Made by a program: the position numbers and the translations under genes. This document shows, piece after piece, positions 46,970 through 58,346 of a stretch of 64,000 nt of DNA (positions within the stretch are counted from its first letter, which is position 1; every line of letters starts with the position of its first letter). This stretch comes from Lactarius indigo (Eukaryota; Basidiomycota; Agaricomycetes; Russulales; Russulaceae), in NCBI GenBank assembly GCA_025766275.1, contig JAFKAC010000010.1, forward strand, positions 310,001-374,000. Reading direction: 5' to 3'. The notes beneath the pieces were generated by a model. The model saw only the letters and a list, made by a program, of their open reading frames with translations. It ran no database searches and was not told the origin of the DNA.

Positions 46970-48478
46970 ATGGCTCCCAACCGTCGCAAGACAGCCAAAG
47001 CCAGTGGCCCGAGAACTACCGCTAAAACAGTCGCAGAATATGAGGAACTGTTAAATGCTAGAGCTCTAAAGCGCGCACAACGCGCAGAGGCCAGACGCGT
47101 CGAGGCAGAAGGACGCAAGGAAACCGTACGTTTGCTTCAGGGTTGCATCACGCAAATGAACATTACCGACATTGCTCATGTTGCAGGGAAACGCGCATTT
47201 CCGCAAGGGAGAGTACCGCAAGGCCATCAAAGACTATGAAGCCGCGATCACTATCAATGGCCCCAGCGCTGCGTACCTCTCGAACATGGCCGCAGCATGG
47301 CTGAAGCTCGAAGAGTGAGTCTCGCCTACATCGCACGTGCGCTGCCCAATGACGTGTGAGATACCCCGCAGATACGACTCCGCAGAGCATTGCGCTCAGC
47401 GTGCCCTCTGCCTTGATCCACGGTTCGCTAAGGCGCGCTATCGTCGTGGCCTTGCGCGCAGGGGGAACCTCCAGCTCGCTGCGGCTGTTGTCGGTGGGTT
47501 GACCTGCGCCGCCTCCTCGTGTCCTGGCGACAGAGAAACTGAGACGAAGGGTTGGTGGATTCACGCAGACTTCGCGGGGGTCCTCGTGCAAGATCCAGAC
47601 TCGGCCGAAGCAAGCAAGGCCCTCGACGAGACATTCACTCTCATTAGTGAGCGCAACAACGAGGAGACTGTCGTGGAGGAAGACAGTACTCCCTCGCTTA
47701 TTGACCCGGGGAAGGAGCTCGAGTCCGTATCAGACTCAAGTGATTGGAACCATGAGGGGAACGGTTTTCCCTGCTGGTATTACAATCACGACGCCTGCAC
47801 GCGAGGTGCAGAGTGCAAGTTTTCGCACGCGCCAGATCACAAGAGTGTGCGAGATCGTCTGTACGTACTCCCTTCCGGCCTTTCACTTGCGTGGAGGAAC
47901 GCTGACTTTGGACGCTGGTCAGCGGGCGCAATGTTTGTGTACAATTCTTATTCGGGGACTGCAGATTTGGCAGTTGCGTGTATTCTCATGATAGGACCTA
48001 TTTGCCGTCTGGCCGGTGGTGGGATGACGACGAGAAACTGGCCGATGTCCAGTATATTTCAAAAGGGCCAGTCGCTAGACAAAATCCTGCCTTCCTGCCC
48101 TGCGTATTCGCGATCGTAGATGATCGCATTGCATGGGCACCGGCGCACGCGGCCGAGATGGAAGTAGTGTCTGCGCACTGGAGGGAGAACATGACGATGC
48201 TGAAATACTTTGGTGATGCCATGGATGATGGCTTGGAGTACGCCGCCCACAAGAGCAGGGGAAGAGGGTCCAGAGGTGGGCGGGGTCGTGGTCGTGGTCA
48301 TGGCCGGGCAGGAAACTGGGGATTCACGGACGACGAGGTCCAGGAACTTCTCTGTCAGGGCGTCAAACCATGGGACGATGACGCTCGTGTAAGTGTTTTT
48401 GGTTTGAGCATCTCGGTTTATTCGTTCTTTTTCTAATTTTTGTATTAGGACGTCCTTGACGCACTCTACTCGCTCTGA
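46970..48478 (+). CDS. TPR-CCCH zinc-finger protein with RG-rich tail, copy B (intact)
   Basis: Six exons join in frame: 46970-47125, 47187-47314, 47372-47493, 47569-47860, 47923-48388 and 48449-48478, 397 residues. Order: basic, helical N-terminus (ALKRAQRAEARRVEAEGRKET); TPR domain at about residues 53-175 (GNAHFRKGEYRKAIKDYEAA, AAYLSNMAAAWLKLEEYDSA, CAQRALCLDPRFAKARYRRG); spacer ELESVSDSSDWNHEGNG; zinc finger 1 CWYYNHDACTRGAECKFSH (C-x7-C-x5-C-x3-H); zinc finger 2 CVQFLFGDCRFGSCVYSH (C-x7-C-x4-C-x3-H); SGRWWDDDEK block; RGRGSRGGRGRGRGHGRAG tail; and a C-terminal GFTDDEVQELLCQGVKPWDDDAR with DVLDALYSL on a 30-nt last exon. Clamp residues K-N-N-K-R are kept, so binding to the C-terminus of Hsp70 or Hsp90 is plausible. 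CCCH plus RGG suggests RNA binding. Both are inferences; I know no named family with this layout. Confidence 0.88.
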
Positions 48479-49322
48479 CCAGAAAACTGATGAGCTTTCG
48501 ATATACTTAATTCGTAATTTACCCAGTAGTTTAAATCTTGGTATTTGCCTCTATCAACTCCTTCCCTTGTCGATATTCCGTAAAAGAGCAAGGCGGCAGT
48601 GGGTGCAAGTACGCTGCCATGTCGTAAATGGGCAAGCATACCAGATGGCATATGCCGTCGAGTCGTCGCCGGGATGGCGCCTCCGAGTCATCGCGGTCGG
48701 ACCCACGTCATCGCTCTGGGCCCGCCAAGGATGCTGGCATGCTGCTGGGAAGTAGCGGTTTCTGAGTCGCCAAATTCTTGATTGCAACGGTCCTTCTGGT
48801 CTGCGAGATCGGAAACGAAGAGACAGGAGCATATCGAGTGTGAACAAAGACAGCGGTAAGAGGGGCAGTGGGACCGCAGACTCGGAAGCACGCGAACGCA
48901 TCGTATGGAAACGCAATAGCAGTGGAAATGGACCGGATGAGACTCTTGCAAAGCGGTGCATTTCAGAATTAGGACTGGTGAAAGGCAGACCAGAGGCAGG
49001 ACACCTTGGGGTTGTATGAGTTGGTCGACGAAATATTCTCAGGGGGAAAGTATCCACCACCACTGGGTCAAGTTATCCACAAAAACACAGTTCCTTCGCT
49101 TGCCTCTTCCCATGTCTAAATGAGGCACCAGCGCTCGCGTTCTGAGCGTGGACCATCTGAATGCGATGAGGGGCATGCATCTCGCTGGTAAGTTGTATTA
49201 TGTAACAACCCCATCCATTACGTGCACGACATGAAAACGTGACCGCGACGCGCTAGTAACTAGTCGTCAATTCAAAACCAACCTTGGCGAAGACCACTTC
49301 CATATCCACGCTGACGCTAGAA
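48479..49322. other. Intergenic between copies B and C
   Basis: About 840 bp. The antisense frame 48554-49063 has no recognisable domain. The last ~90 bp (49231-49322) is homologous to the segment before copy B. Confidence 0.45.
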
Positions 49323-50815
49323 ATGCCCCCCAGCCATCGACAGAGGGCTAAGGCCAGTGGAACAAGCGCCGCTTCCAAAAAATCCGCCAAAAAGGAGGAG
49401 TTGGCAAAAGCGAGAGCCCTCACACGCGCACGGCAAGCAGAGACTAGGCGCGTCGAGGCGGAAGTACATAAGGAGACCGTGTGTAGCATTATGTTTGCCT
49501 CTGGATTGCGCCATGTAAACTAATCTCGCGGAAATGCTCGTGTTGCAGGGAAACGTGCACTTCCGCAGGGGAGAATACTACATGGCTATTGCGGCATACG
49601 AAGCCGCTATCGACGTTCTCCCTACAGCCGCGTACCTCTCAAACATGGCTGCGGCATGGCTGAAGCTCGAAGCGTGAGTCTAGCCCTCATCGTGTGTCTG
49701 CTGCCCAATGACGTGCGATGGACATCGTAGGTATGACTCCGCAGAGGAATGTGCTCACACTGCTCTTCGCCTTGATCCACGGTTCACTAGGGCGCGCTAT
49801 CGTCGTGGCCTTGCGCGCAAGGGGAACCTCCAACTTGCCGCGGCTGTTGTTGGTGCGTTGACCCCCCTCGTGTCTTGACGCCGAGCAGAGCCATCGAGAC
49901 TAAGGGTCGACACACTAACGCAGACTTCACGACCGTCCTCGAGCAAGATCCTAACTCGATCGAAGCGAGGAAGGTGCTTGATGAGACACTCGCCCTCATT
50001 AGCGAGCGCAACAACGAGGAGGACGAGTTTGTCGCGGAGGATGACTTTGGTCCATCTCTCACCGATCCGGGGAAGGAGCTCGAGTCCGTATCAGACTCGA
50101 GTGATTGGAATCACTGGGGAAACGATTCTCCCTGCTGGTATTACAATCGCGATGGCTGCACGCGAGGTGTCGAGTGCGAGTTTTCGCACGCACCGGACTA
50201 CAAGAGCGTGCGTGATCGCCTGTGCGTCCTTCTGACCTTCTGCCTCCGTGGAGGAACGCTGACTTTGGACGCTGGCCAGCGGGCGCAATGTTTGTGTGCA
50301 CTTTTTACTCGGGGACTGCAAATCTGGCAGTTGCGCATATTCCCACGACAGGACCTATTTGCCATCTGGCCGGTGGTGGGATAATGAGCAGAAACGCGGC
50401 GCTATCCGGTTGATATCAAAAGGGCTGGTCTGTAGACAAGATCCAGCCTTTCTGCATCGCCTATTCGCAAACATAGATGGCCGCATCTCATGGACGCACC
50501 CTTCCGAGAAGGAAGACGAAGCTACATCCTGGAGCGAAAGTACCGAGATGCTGCAACATTTCAGTGAGGAAGTGGATGATGATCGGTTGGAAAAGGAGTA
50601 CACCACCAAGGGGAAGAGCGTCTAGAGGTGGGCTGAGCGGCGGCTGCTGGGCAGAAAAGGATTCACGGACGACGAGGGCCAGGAGCTAATCTGTCAGGGT
50701 GTCAAATCATGGACGATGGCGCTAGTGTAAGTGTTATTGTATTGATCTAAGCACCTGGCTTCATTCTTTCTAATTTTCTTGTTAGAATGTCCTCGACGCA
50801 CTCCACTCGCTCTGA
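49323..50815 (+). pseudogene. TPR-CCCH zinc-finger family, copy C (truncated before the RG tail)
   Basis: Same intron-exon plan as copy B: 49323-49478, 49549-49673, 49731-49852, 49924-50221 and an exon from 50280. TPR region (GNVHFRRGEYYMAIAAYEAA, YLSNMAAAWLKLEAYDSA, RFTRARYRRGLARKG), spacer and both zinc fingers (CWYYNRDGCTRGVECEFSH; CVHFLLGDCKSGSCAYSH) are open. The reading frame ends at TAG 50623-50625, exactly where copy B enters its RG-rich tail. Beyond the stop the RG region, GFTDDEVQELL-like block and final DVLDAL..SL exon are still recognisable (to 50815) but in other frames and eroded. It could still give a ~340-residue protein lacking the tail and C-terminal peptide. The third clamp position (Lys) is Arg. 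Confidence 0.8.
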
Positions 50816-53800
50816 CCAGAAAACTGATGGGCCCCCCGGTATACTACGCTCATAATTTACCGAGTAGGTTTTGATATAATTTTCATGCTTCATACGGCAC
50901 TGCAGCTTCGAATGATCCGCTTTGTGGGTACGCTAACTTTGAATATGTCGCCGAGGATGTTATCATATTTGTCCCGGACAAATATATGATGATACCCTCC
51001 CTGCTGGTCGGTGACTGCAGGCTGCCTCGGGCATCAACCCGTCTTGGTTCGCATTCCTCACTCGTCGCCGCACGCCCTTGTCTCTTGCTCAACCACCCTG
51101 TGAGCTTCCGCTCCTAGCCAATCATACAGTTCTTGCACTCAATCCCCGGACACTGCAACTCTCAACGTTCCGTACTTCCAGATCTATGCTCACCCGTTGC
51201 CTCCTCCGCTCCTCCCCTTCCTGTCTCAATTTCTTTATTTGCCTGTCTCTCTCTCGGATCCTCTTCATCACCGAACTTACGTACTACGCGCTCCAAAGCA
51301 CGTGCAAACCGAGCCACCCTTCTCTTGCGCGTTCACCTTGGGGCCCATGAGCAATTCTAGGTTTGGATGGGGGTGTTTTCTAACTGTGTTTGTGTGAGAT
51401 CCAGACTTTGACTGGAACTGCCCAAATCCATGACCCTCGCCCTGGCAAATATGGATGAGAGGCCTCTGCGTGAAGAAAGGTGATCATCCAGGTCAAGACG
51501 GGAATCGCTTTTCCGGGTGGGTGCCAACAGCAGATCTGAATGGTGTTGGCGAAACGCAATGTGGGGTGGGGACGTGTCGCTTGGGTTATCCCTTCGTCCT
51601 AGCTGCCGTATTGTACATTGAACCTCTACGTCGCCGGCCATGTTTCCTTCCCACAGAATAGAATTAGCATATCAACCTTATGAACAACGCTGCATAATCG
51701 CTCCAGTAACCATTTAGCCTAGTACAGGCGACTGTATTGTAAAAAACCATCTCAGTACATTTGCATCCGGTCCAATCCCTTATGAGATAGCACTCTCGTA
51801 TACTGTGGAGACGGAAGGATGTCAGGTGGTATGGTGCACAACTAATGCCCCACGAACGTGCAGGCCGTAATCGATTGGGCAAGCTCGGATGTCCGTCGTT
51901 GACACACTAGGAAAGTAGTTCCAGTCCTTTATCCAGGTCTTGCGGACGGTGACCTAGAAAGGACCAGGAGTGGGTGAGCAAAAGATCGGGAAAGCCGACG
52001 TGTCGTGAAGCACCGGAACTGCTCTGCTGACGGACGCACCGTGAAATTCCCACGAGAGTGGGGATGGTCAGCAATTGAGCGACCCACGACCCGACGAGCG
52101 TGAATGAATGAGCCGCACAGGTCAGCCCCGTACACCCCACGGATTCGGTTACGAGTTCTCGCAGACCGGGTAACAATCTCAGGTCCATCAACGCAATACA
52201 ACACCGCTTCAATTCGTTGACCTCGAGCTATTGTCTACACCGATAGATGGATTGATTGGCGGCGTTCACCAGGTCTCTAAACCTGTAGGAATGAGAAGCC
52301 AACCAGGAGCTCGGAGAGAGATATGCGAGCTTCCGGTTAGCTGCCCATTGCCAACAGGTTATGGGCCCTGGAGAGCGCCGCCAACCAGCCCGGGGAGTCT
52401 GCTCCTGGCTGCACCTGCACCTGCTGCCCCTGCACCTACCCCCGCTATTGAACAGCTTCCTTCCAACAACCCTCGTCTTGAATACGAGGGTACTAGATAG
52501 AGCCTGAGCACTCTGCCTCGATGCAAGTCAAGAGTTCTGGGGCTAAAGTAAAGCTGGTCCTCACCTTATGGATCGCGCGCGTGTGCGAGCGACCACTGAG
52601 GCGTACACTGGTTATTTATCTATAGGGCAGACGAGATATTCACATGGGTTACTAAAGACCGTGATTCCACCAATCGGCTTGTGATTTTATCAGTTTCGAT
52701 CCAAAAAAGCTGGCCGATCGCGCGCTGCAACCGCACCTCGAGTTCACTCAACTCCTAGAGAGATACCCTTAAGTCGCGAAGTTCTATACCACTGGGAGCG
52801 TCTTGGACTATCTTCAAGCGACGTTAGGTTTGCGCAGATGGTGGCGGCCACTTTGACGAAACAGACGAAAGCGGGAGGTTGTTGAGTATTCGAGCCCCTG
52901 AGTAACCACAGATGCGATCGAACGGAGTCCAAGATCCCCGGCAGGGAAATCATTCACATGCAGCCCTGTTGTTATTTCCATCATGGTATCGAGGTCAAAG
53001 ACGGGGATCTGTAGCGGCGGAAGTACCAAACAAGAAAATAAGAGTAAATTATACCAGTCGACACGATTAGAAGTGAAGGGAGCGGGGTAGAGGTACTTTG
53101 CACCTCCGTTTTAGAATGAGTTGTTCTGACACTTTGTCCAATCTGCGGCTCTGACTTCACTTTTGCTCCGTCGTTTCTCTCCAACAGTACCACTTTGTCG
53201 ATGTTACCCGAACTCCATCACGTACGCATCTGTGGTGGATGTCGTCTTCAATGTTAATTGCCCATACTAAACAGCCATCTAGAAGTCTGCCGGAGAGCCA
53301 ACGACGCTATGGATTATCCCTGTGAAACGTAGAAGTATATATATTTCTGCGTGAGAGGGAATTCCCAGAGCAGTGATTCGGATACAAAGAGAGAGATGGG
53401 AGAGAAGGGAGAAAGAGAGACTGACTCCGATGACCCAAGGTGGCGAGGGTCGTCTTATATAGCGTTCGTCTCTGGTACCCCAGAATGCATGTGGTAGGCA
53501 GTTTACGCGTTTAGTTGTACGCGTTCCGAGATAAGAAATGAAAGAGCCCCAGATTAGGGGAAGAGTCGGACTTCCTTTGTCTGGGAGCGATCATCGTACG
53601 TATTTACATCACCCTGCTTTCCAGTGAGACGTCAGTACGCGTCAGTCCGTGTTCACAACACGGCCGTCTGTTGCTCACCGTTCCTGGCCCAGATCCTCCC
53701 CAGACCATCGTTGTGATAAAATATGTGTCGTCGGCAATGATCACCGTGACATCACTGCGATTACGTTATAGAAACGGGCACGTGCCTACGGCGGCGCCTA

Positions 53801-53893
53801 ATGAGTTGATATAGGGCGCGAGGACTTACGCGAGGTCACCGTGGCCGCATTGAACAGTTGACCCTACTTGCCTTACGCACTCCAACGTTGGCA
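50816..53893. other. Intergenic, no supported gene
   Basis: About 3.1 kb. Minus-strand frames at 52744-53193 have a passable composition, and a plus-strand frame at 52231-52500 ends in an Ala-Pro run, but none shows a domain or clean splice partners. A pyrimidine-rich block at 51170-51260 resembles promoter sequence with no gene after it. A GACGTCAG site lies at 53628-53635 upstream of copy D. Confidence 0.4.
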
Positions 53894-55476
53894 ATGGCTC
53901 CCACACGTTATCAGCCACCCAAGGCAGGAATAACGAATACCAGTAGTAAAACATCCGACAAGGAGGAGCTGTTGAATGTGAGGGCCCTCAAACGCGCGGA
54001 GCACGTAAAGGCTAGGTACGAGGAGGCAGAAAAGCACAAGGAGGTCGTACGTAGCATGCTGCTTCTGTTCTGTTTTCACGTTGCATAAACAAATCTCACC
54101 ACGGTACTCATATCTCAGGGAAATGCGCACTTTCGCAAGGGAAAGTACAGAATGGCCATCGAGAAGTATGAAGTTGCGAACAAGATCAACGGCCCCAGCC
54201 CCGCATACCTGTCGAACATGGCTGCGGCGTGGCTGAAGCTTGAAGCGTGAGTTTCGCACTCGCTCATGGGTTCCATGGACCAATGGTATGCAACCATTTC
54301 ATAGATACGATATTGCAGAGCACTGCGCCCAGCGCGCTCTCGTCCTCGACCCAACGTTCATGAAGGCGCGGTATCGTCGTGGTCTTGCGCGCAAGGGGAG
54401 CCTCCAACTCTATGCGGCTACTCTCGGTGCGTTAGCCCGTGTCACCTCTCGTGTCGCCGTGTCGAGTAGAGCTGCTGAGACTGTGGACACCAGATTTTGA
54501 GGCTCTCCTTGAACAAGATCCAGGCTCCACTGAGGCAAAGAAGGCGCTCGACGAGACGTTAACCCTCATGAACGAGCGCGACGAGGATGACGGGTCCGTC
54601 GCGTTTGACCAAGAGTTCCCATCGCTGTCCGAAAAAAAGGTCGAGCTCGAGTCGGTATCGGACTCGAGCGACTGGAATCACGAGGGGAACGGAATTCCGT
54701 GCCGGTTCTACAATCACGACGGCTGCATGCGGGGCACTGGGTGCAGGTTTTCGCACGCGCCGGACCACAAGAGTGTGCGAGATCGCCTGTGGGCATTTTC
54801 TTCCGACCTTTCGCTTGCGAGGAGGGGTGCTGATTTTGTATAATGTCTAGCGGGCGCAATGTCTGCATGTACTTTCTACTCGGGGACTGCAAATTTGGCA
54901 GCAGCACGTGCGTATATTCTCACGATAAGGCCTACTTGCCCTCCGGCCGCTGGTGGGACGACGAGGGCAAAGTGGTGCTTCTCAAGCAAATTTCCATGGG
55001 CCCAAGGTCCAAAGAAAATTCAGCATTCATGCCTTACATGTGTGGACTCGCAGACAACCGTCTCGCTTGGGCATCAGCGCACGGGGTTGAGATGGAAGAG
55101 GTGTACGGACACTGGAGGGACCAGGCGATGGACGGATTTTGCAATGCCGCTGATGATGGCTTGTGCGCTACCTTCAGGAGTGCCTATAATAGCAGCAACA
55201 GGGGAAGGAGTCGGCGGGGTCGCGGTCGTGGCCGGGGAGGAATGCGCCGCGGTAGCTGGCACAGCGGACTGGATCTGCACGACTTCGAAGATAGCCAGGA
55301 GGAGAGAATGAACAACTTCGGCTTTACGGAGGATGAGTTACAGGAACTCATTTGTCAGGGTGTCAAGCCGTGGGACGATGATGCATGGGTGAGTACTTTT
55401 GGTTTTGAGCTCGCCTCATTCTGCATATTTCTAATTCTTGCGTTAGGATGTCCTCGATGCAATCTACTCGCTCTGA
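53894..55476 (+). CDS. TPR-CCCH zinc-finger protein with RG-rich tail, copy D (intact)
   Basis: Six exons join in frame: 53894-54046, 54119-54246, 54305-54426, 54494-54788, 54851-55388 and 55447-55476, 421 residues. Same architecture as copy B and the longest copy. TPR domain: GNAHFRKGKYRMAIEKYEVA, AYLSNMAAAWLKLEAYDIA, CAQRALVLDPTFMKARYRRG. Acidic spacer, then zinc finger 1 CRFYNHDGCMRGTGCRFSH (C-x7-C-x5-C-x3-H) and finger 2 CMYFLLGDCKFGSSTCVYSH, which has two extra residues between Cys 2 and Cys 3 compared with copy B. The SGRWWDDEGK block, SRRGRGRGRGGMRRG tail, an inserted LHDFEDSQEE stretch, and the C-terminal GFTEDELQELICQGVKPWDDDAW plus DVLDAIYSL follow. Clamp residues K-N-N-K-R are all present. 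Possible role as a chaperone-docking RNA-binding protein is inferred. Ends 297 bp before hsp60. Confidence 0.88.
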
Positions 55477-55581
55477 CCACAAACAATGTTTCAATGCGCT
55501 CTGGACATGCTTCGTACTTAACTTACAGTAGTTTTGGTTTTGATGTAAATTCTAACTCCTTATGGGACTCATGCTCATGCC

Positions 55582-55609
55582 GAGACGCGTCGGAAAGCCG
55601 ACGCGTCTC
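55582..55609. promoter_or_regulatory. Perfect 12-bp inverted repeat upstream of hsp60
   Basis: GAGACGCGTCGG (55582-55593) and its exact reverse complement (55598-55609) are separated by AAAG. It contains two ACGCGT (MluI-box-like) hexamers. It lies in the 297-bp gap between copy D and hsp60, so it could be a promoter element, or a hairpin in the 3' end of the copy D transcript. Confidence 0.7.
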
Positions 55610-55622
55610 TTCTGGAGTCTTC
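55610..55622. promoter_or_regulatory. Heat-shock-element-like site of hsp60
   Basis: TTCTGGAGTCTTC matches the TTCnnGAAnnTTC heat-shock-factor consensus at 8 of 9 defined positions and starts at the base after the inverted repeat, 152 bp before the hsp60 ATG. An inverted CCAAT box (ATTGG) is at 55631-55635. Confidence 0.65.
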
Positions 55623-55773
55623 CATAAGCGATTGGGGACCAAATAATGCACAAACAATATGAACTCGCCAACGCGCGAATTTCTCTCTTCATTCTCTTCC
55701 TCCAAAGCCTCTCTCTCCACTCATCTTCGCTCTCCCGTACTCCCTTCCCTTAATACTCTTACATTCCTACACC

Positions 55774-57877
55774 ATGCATCACGTCTCTTCTACGTCGTCT
55801 CGTGCTCTACGCCGCGCTTCCGCTAAGGCCGCTCGCTCTGTTCTCGCCCGCGGTGCACACAAGGAAATCAAGTTCTCCAACGAGGGCCGCGCGAGCATCC
55901 TCAAAGGCGTCGACGTGCTTGCAAACGCTGTCAGTGTTACGCTTGGGCCAAAAGGTTCGTTCGCTCCTGGTTGCTTTCGTTGTCGCGTCTTGGTTTGCTG
56001 ACGTGTCTTGCATAGGCCGGAACGTTATCATCGAGCAGTCGTTCGGTGGACCCAAAATTACCAAAGGTAAGCTTCTCTTCCATTTCCGGCCGTTTTTTGT
56101 GTTACTTTTTCTTCCGCTTCGTTTGGTTGCCCATTTCTTGATAGGAGTGTGCATACATTTTTGCTTCTTCTGAGTCGACCTACTCTTATATTCTTGGACC
56201 TTACACCTTCTTTCGGGGCTTTACATTGTGTTATCATGCTCATTCCTCATGGTGATTTAGATGGTGTCACGGTTGCTAAGGCCATTACTCTGAAGGACAA
56301 ATTCGAGAACCTTGGCGCACGGTAATATATTTTCTACTTTACTCCAATGCATATATTGACACTTTTTTTGCAGGTTAGTGCAGGACGTTGCACAAAAAAC
56401 GAACGAGATTGCCGGTGATGGTACGACCACCGCGACAGTTCTCGCGCGTGCTATCTATGCTGAGGGTGTCAAGAACGTCGCTGCCGGCTGCAACCCGATG
56501 GACCTTCGTCGCGGGTCCCAGGCTGCGGTAGAACGTGTGGTCGAGTTCCTTTCCAAGAACACAAAAACAATCACGACTACCGCTGAGATTGCCCAGGTGG
56601 CAACCATTTCCGCCAATGGTGACATTCACGTCGGCAACCTCATTGCGCAAGCCATGGAAAAGGTCGGCAAGGAAGGTGTCATCACTGTGAAGGAGGGCCG
56701 CACAATTGAAGACGAGATTGAGATCACCGAGGGCATGCGCTTTGATCGTGGCTTCATTTCTCCCTATTTCGTCACCGATGTCAAGGCGCAGAAGGTCGAG
56801 TTCGAAAAGCCCTACATTCTCCTTTCGGAGAAGAAGATCTCTCTCCTCCAGGACATCCTCCCATCGCTTGAGGCTGCTGCCCAGGCCCGTCGCCCGCTGC
56901 TCATCATTGCCGAAGATGTGGACGGCGAGGCTCTTGCCGCCTGCATCCTCAACAAACTTCGTGGTCAGCTCCAAGTCGCTGCTGTCAAAGCTCCCGGCTT
57001 CGGTGACAACCGCAAGAGTATCCTTGGAGACCTCGCCATCTTGACTGGCGGGACAGTTTTCACTGACGAACTTGACATCAAGCTCGAACGTGCGACAGTT
57101 GACCTCCTTGGAACTACCGGCTCGGTTACGATCACGAAAGAGGATACTATCGTTCTTAATGGAGAAGGTTCGAAGGATGCCATCCAGTCGCGTTGCGAGC
57201 AGATCCGCTCACTCATTGCCGACCCCACAACAAGCGACTTTGACCGCACCAAACTTCAGGAACGTCTCGCGAAACTCTCTGGTGGTGTTGCTGTCATCAA
57301 GGTTGGCGGGTCGTCCGAGGTCGAAGTTGGCGAGAAGAAGGATCGCTATGATGATGCCCTCAACGCGACGCGTGCAGCCGTTGAGGAGGGTATTCTCCCT
57401 GGTGGTGGTGTCGCGTTGCTCAAAGCCTCGCTCGCGCTTACTTCTTCCGCACCTGGAGCCGCCAACCCACCATCTAGCAACGCGAACCCTGACGTTATAC
57501 CAATCCCAACGGCCAACTTTGACCAGGACCTCGGCGTCTCTATTATCCGTCGTGCGCTGACGCGGCCTACCCGCACAATTCTGAGCAATGCTGGCGAGGA
57601 AGCCAGCGTGATTGTTGGCACTCTCTCTGAGAAGTACGGTACGCCAGATAAGTTTGCATGGGGCTACGACGCAAGCAAGGGCGAGTACGTCGATATGATC
57701 AAGGCTGGTATTGTCGACCCACTCAAGGTTGTCCGGACCGCGCTTGTGGACGCCGCGGGTGTTGCAAGCCTGCTCACGACCAGCGAAGCGAGTATTGTTG
57801 ACGGTGAGGAAGAAAAGCCTGCAGGTGGTCCCGGGATGGGAGGCATGGGCGGTATGGGTGGCATGGGAGGTTTCTAA
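55774..57877 (+). CDS. HSP60: Mitochondrial chaperonin Hsp60 (GroEL family)
   Basis: Folds imported proteins in the mitochondrial matrix as an ATP-driven double ring. Four exons join in frame: 55774-55954, 56016-56066, 56261-56321 and 56374-57877, 598 residues, normal for fungal Hsp60. Presequence [27 protein letters not shown] with Ser/Arg-rich import character, then [40 protein letters not shown] and [17 protein letters not shown], which hold the ATP-binding residues including the catalytic Asp. [18 protein letters not shown], the chaperonin signature [16 protein letters not shown] and a C-terminal Gly-Gly-Met tail ([13 protein letters not shown]) are all there. A Pro/Asn/Ser insertion (about 20 residues after LTSSAPG) lengthens a loop after that signature. 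Heat-shock regulation is suggested by the element upstream. Confidence 0.97.
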
Positions 57878-58346
57878 GCTCGTCGGGCTCACTGACGCTT
57901 TATGTCCTCCGCATTCTACTGCACTTTGACTTGGTTGTTGGTGAATATTTCTATCTAAGTATCTCCAACCCCTACCCCGCACTTTCCTATCTTCCTGCAT
58001 ATACGACAAAGTAACCTACATGCATACATAGTCACGTATTCAATGAATGCACCCCCACTCATCATTTTTATGCTTATATTTTCATGGCCGATGACATTCT
58101 CAAGACTGGTGCATTGCGCTACGAATTCTCGCGCCTCTTGCGGCGTTGCTGTGTATAAGCCGTGTGAGAGGCGTGTCAAGAATGCGCCACGTAGTTGTGG
58201 GCGTCGTCAACTCTCGGCGGTACGGTTGGGTAATGGCAGAGTCGGAATAGGCGCGGCCACGAATGATAGTATTGCCATATTGTGTTACAGTAGAGCTGCT
58301 TCTCATCTACTGGTGTTTTCAGACATATCTCCTTGCTTCTGTTGCC
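57878..58346. other. hsp60 3' flank
   Basis: About 470 bp between hsp60 and the Goodbye-ankyrin pseudogene; no gene or repeat recognised. Confidence 0.45.

Noticed and set aside
48554..49063. Minus-strand ORF of 169 residues between TPR-CCCH copies B and C
   Set aside because: Low-complexity Ser/Arg/Leu composition with no domain; partly overlaps flanking repeat-derived sequence.
52744..53193. Two adjacent minus-strand ORFs that might be exons of one gene
   Set aside because: No GT/AG pair joins them in a convincing way and no family is recognised.
56375..56974. 199-residue antisense ORF across hsp60
   Set aside because: Shadow of the strongly biased hsp60 codon usage.
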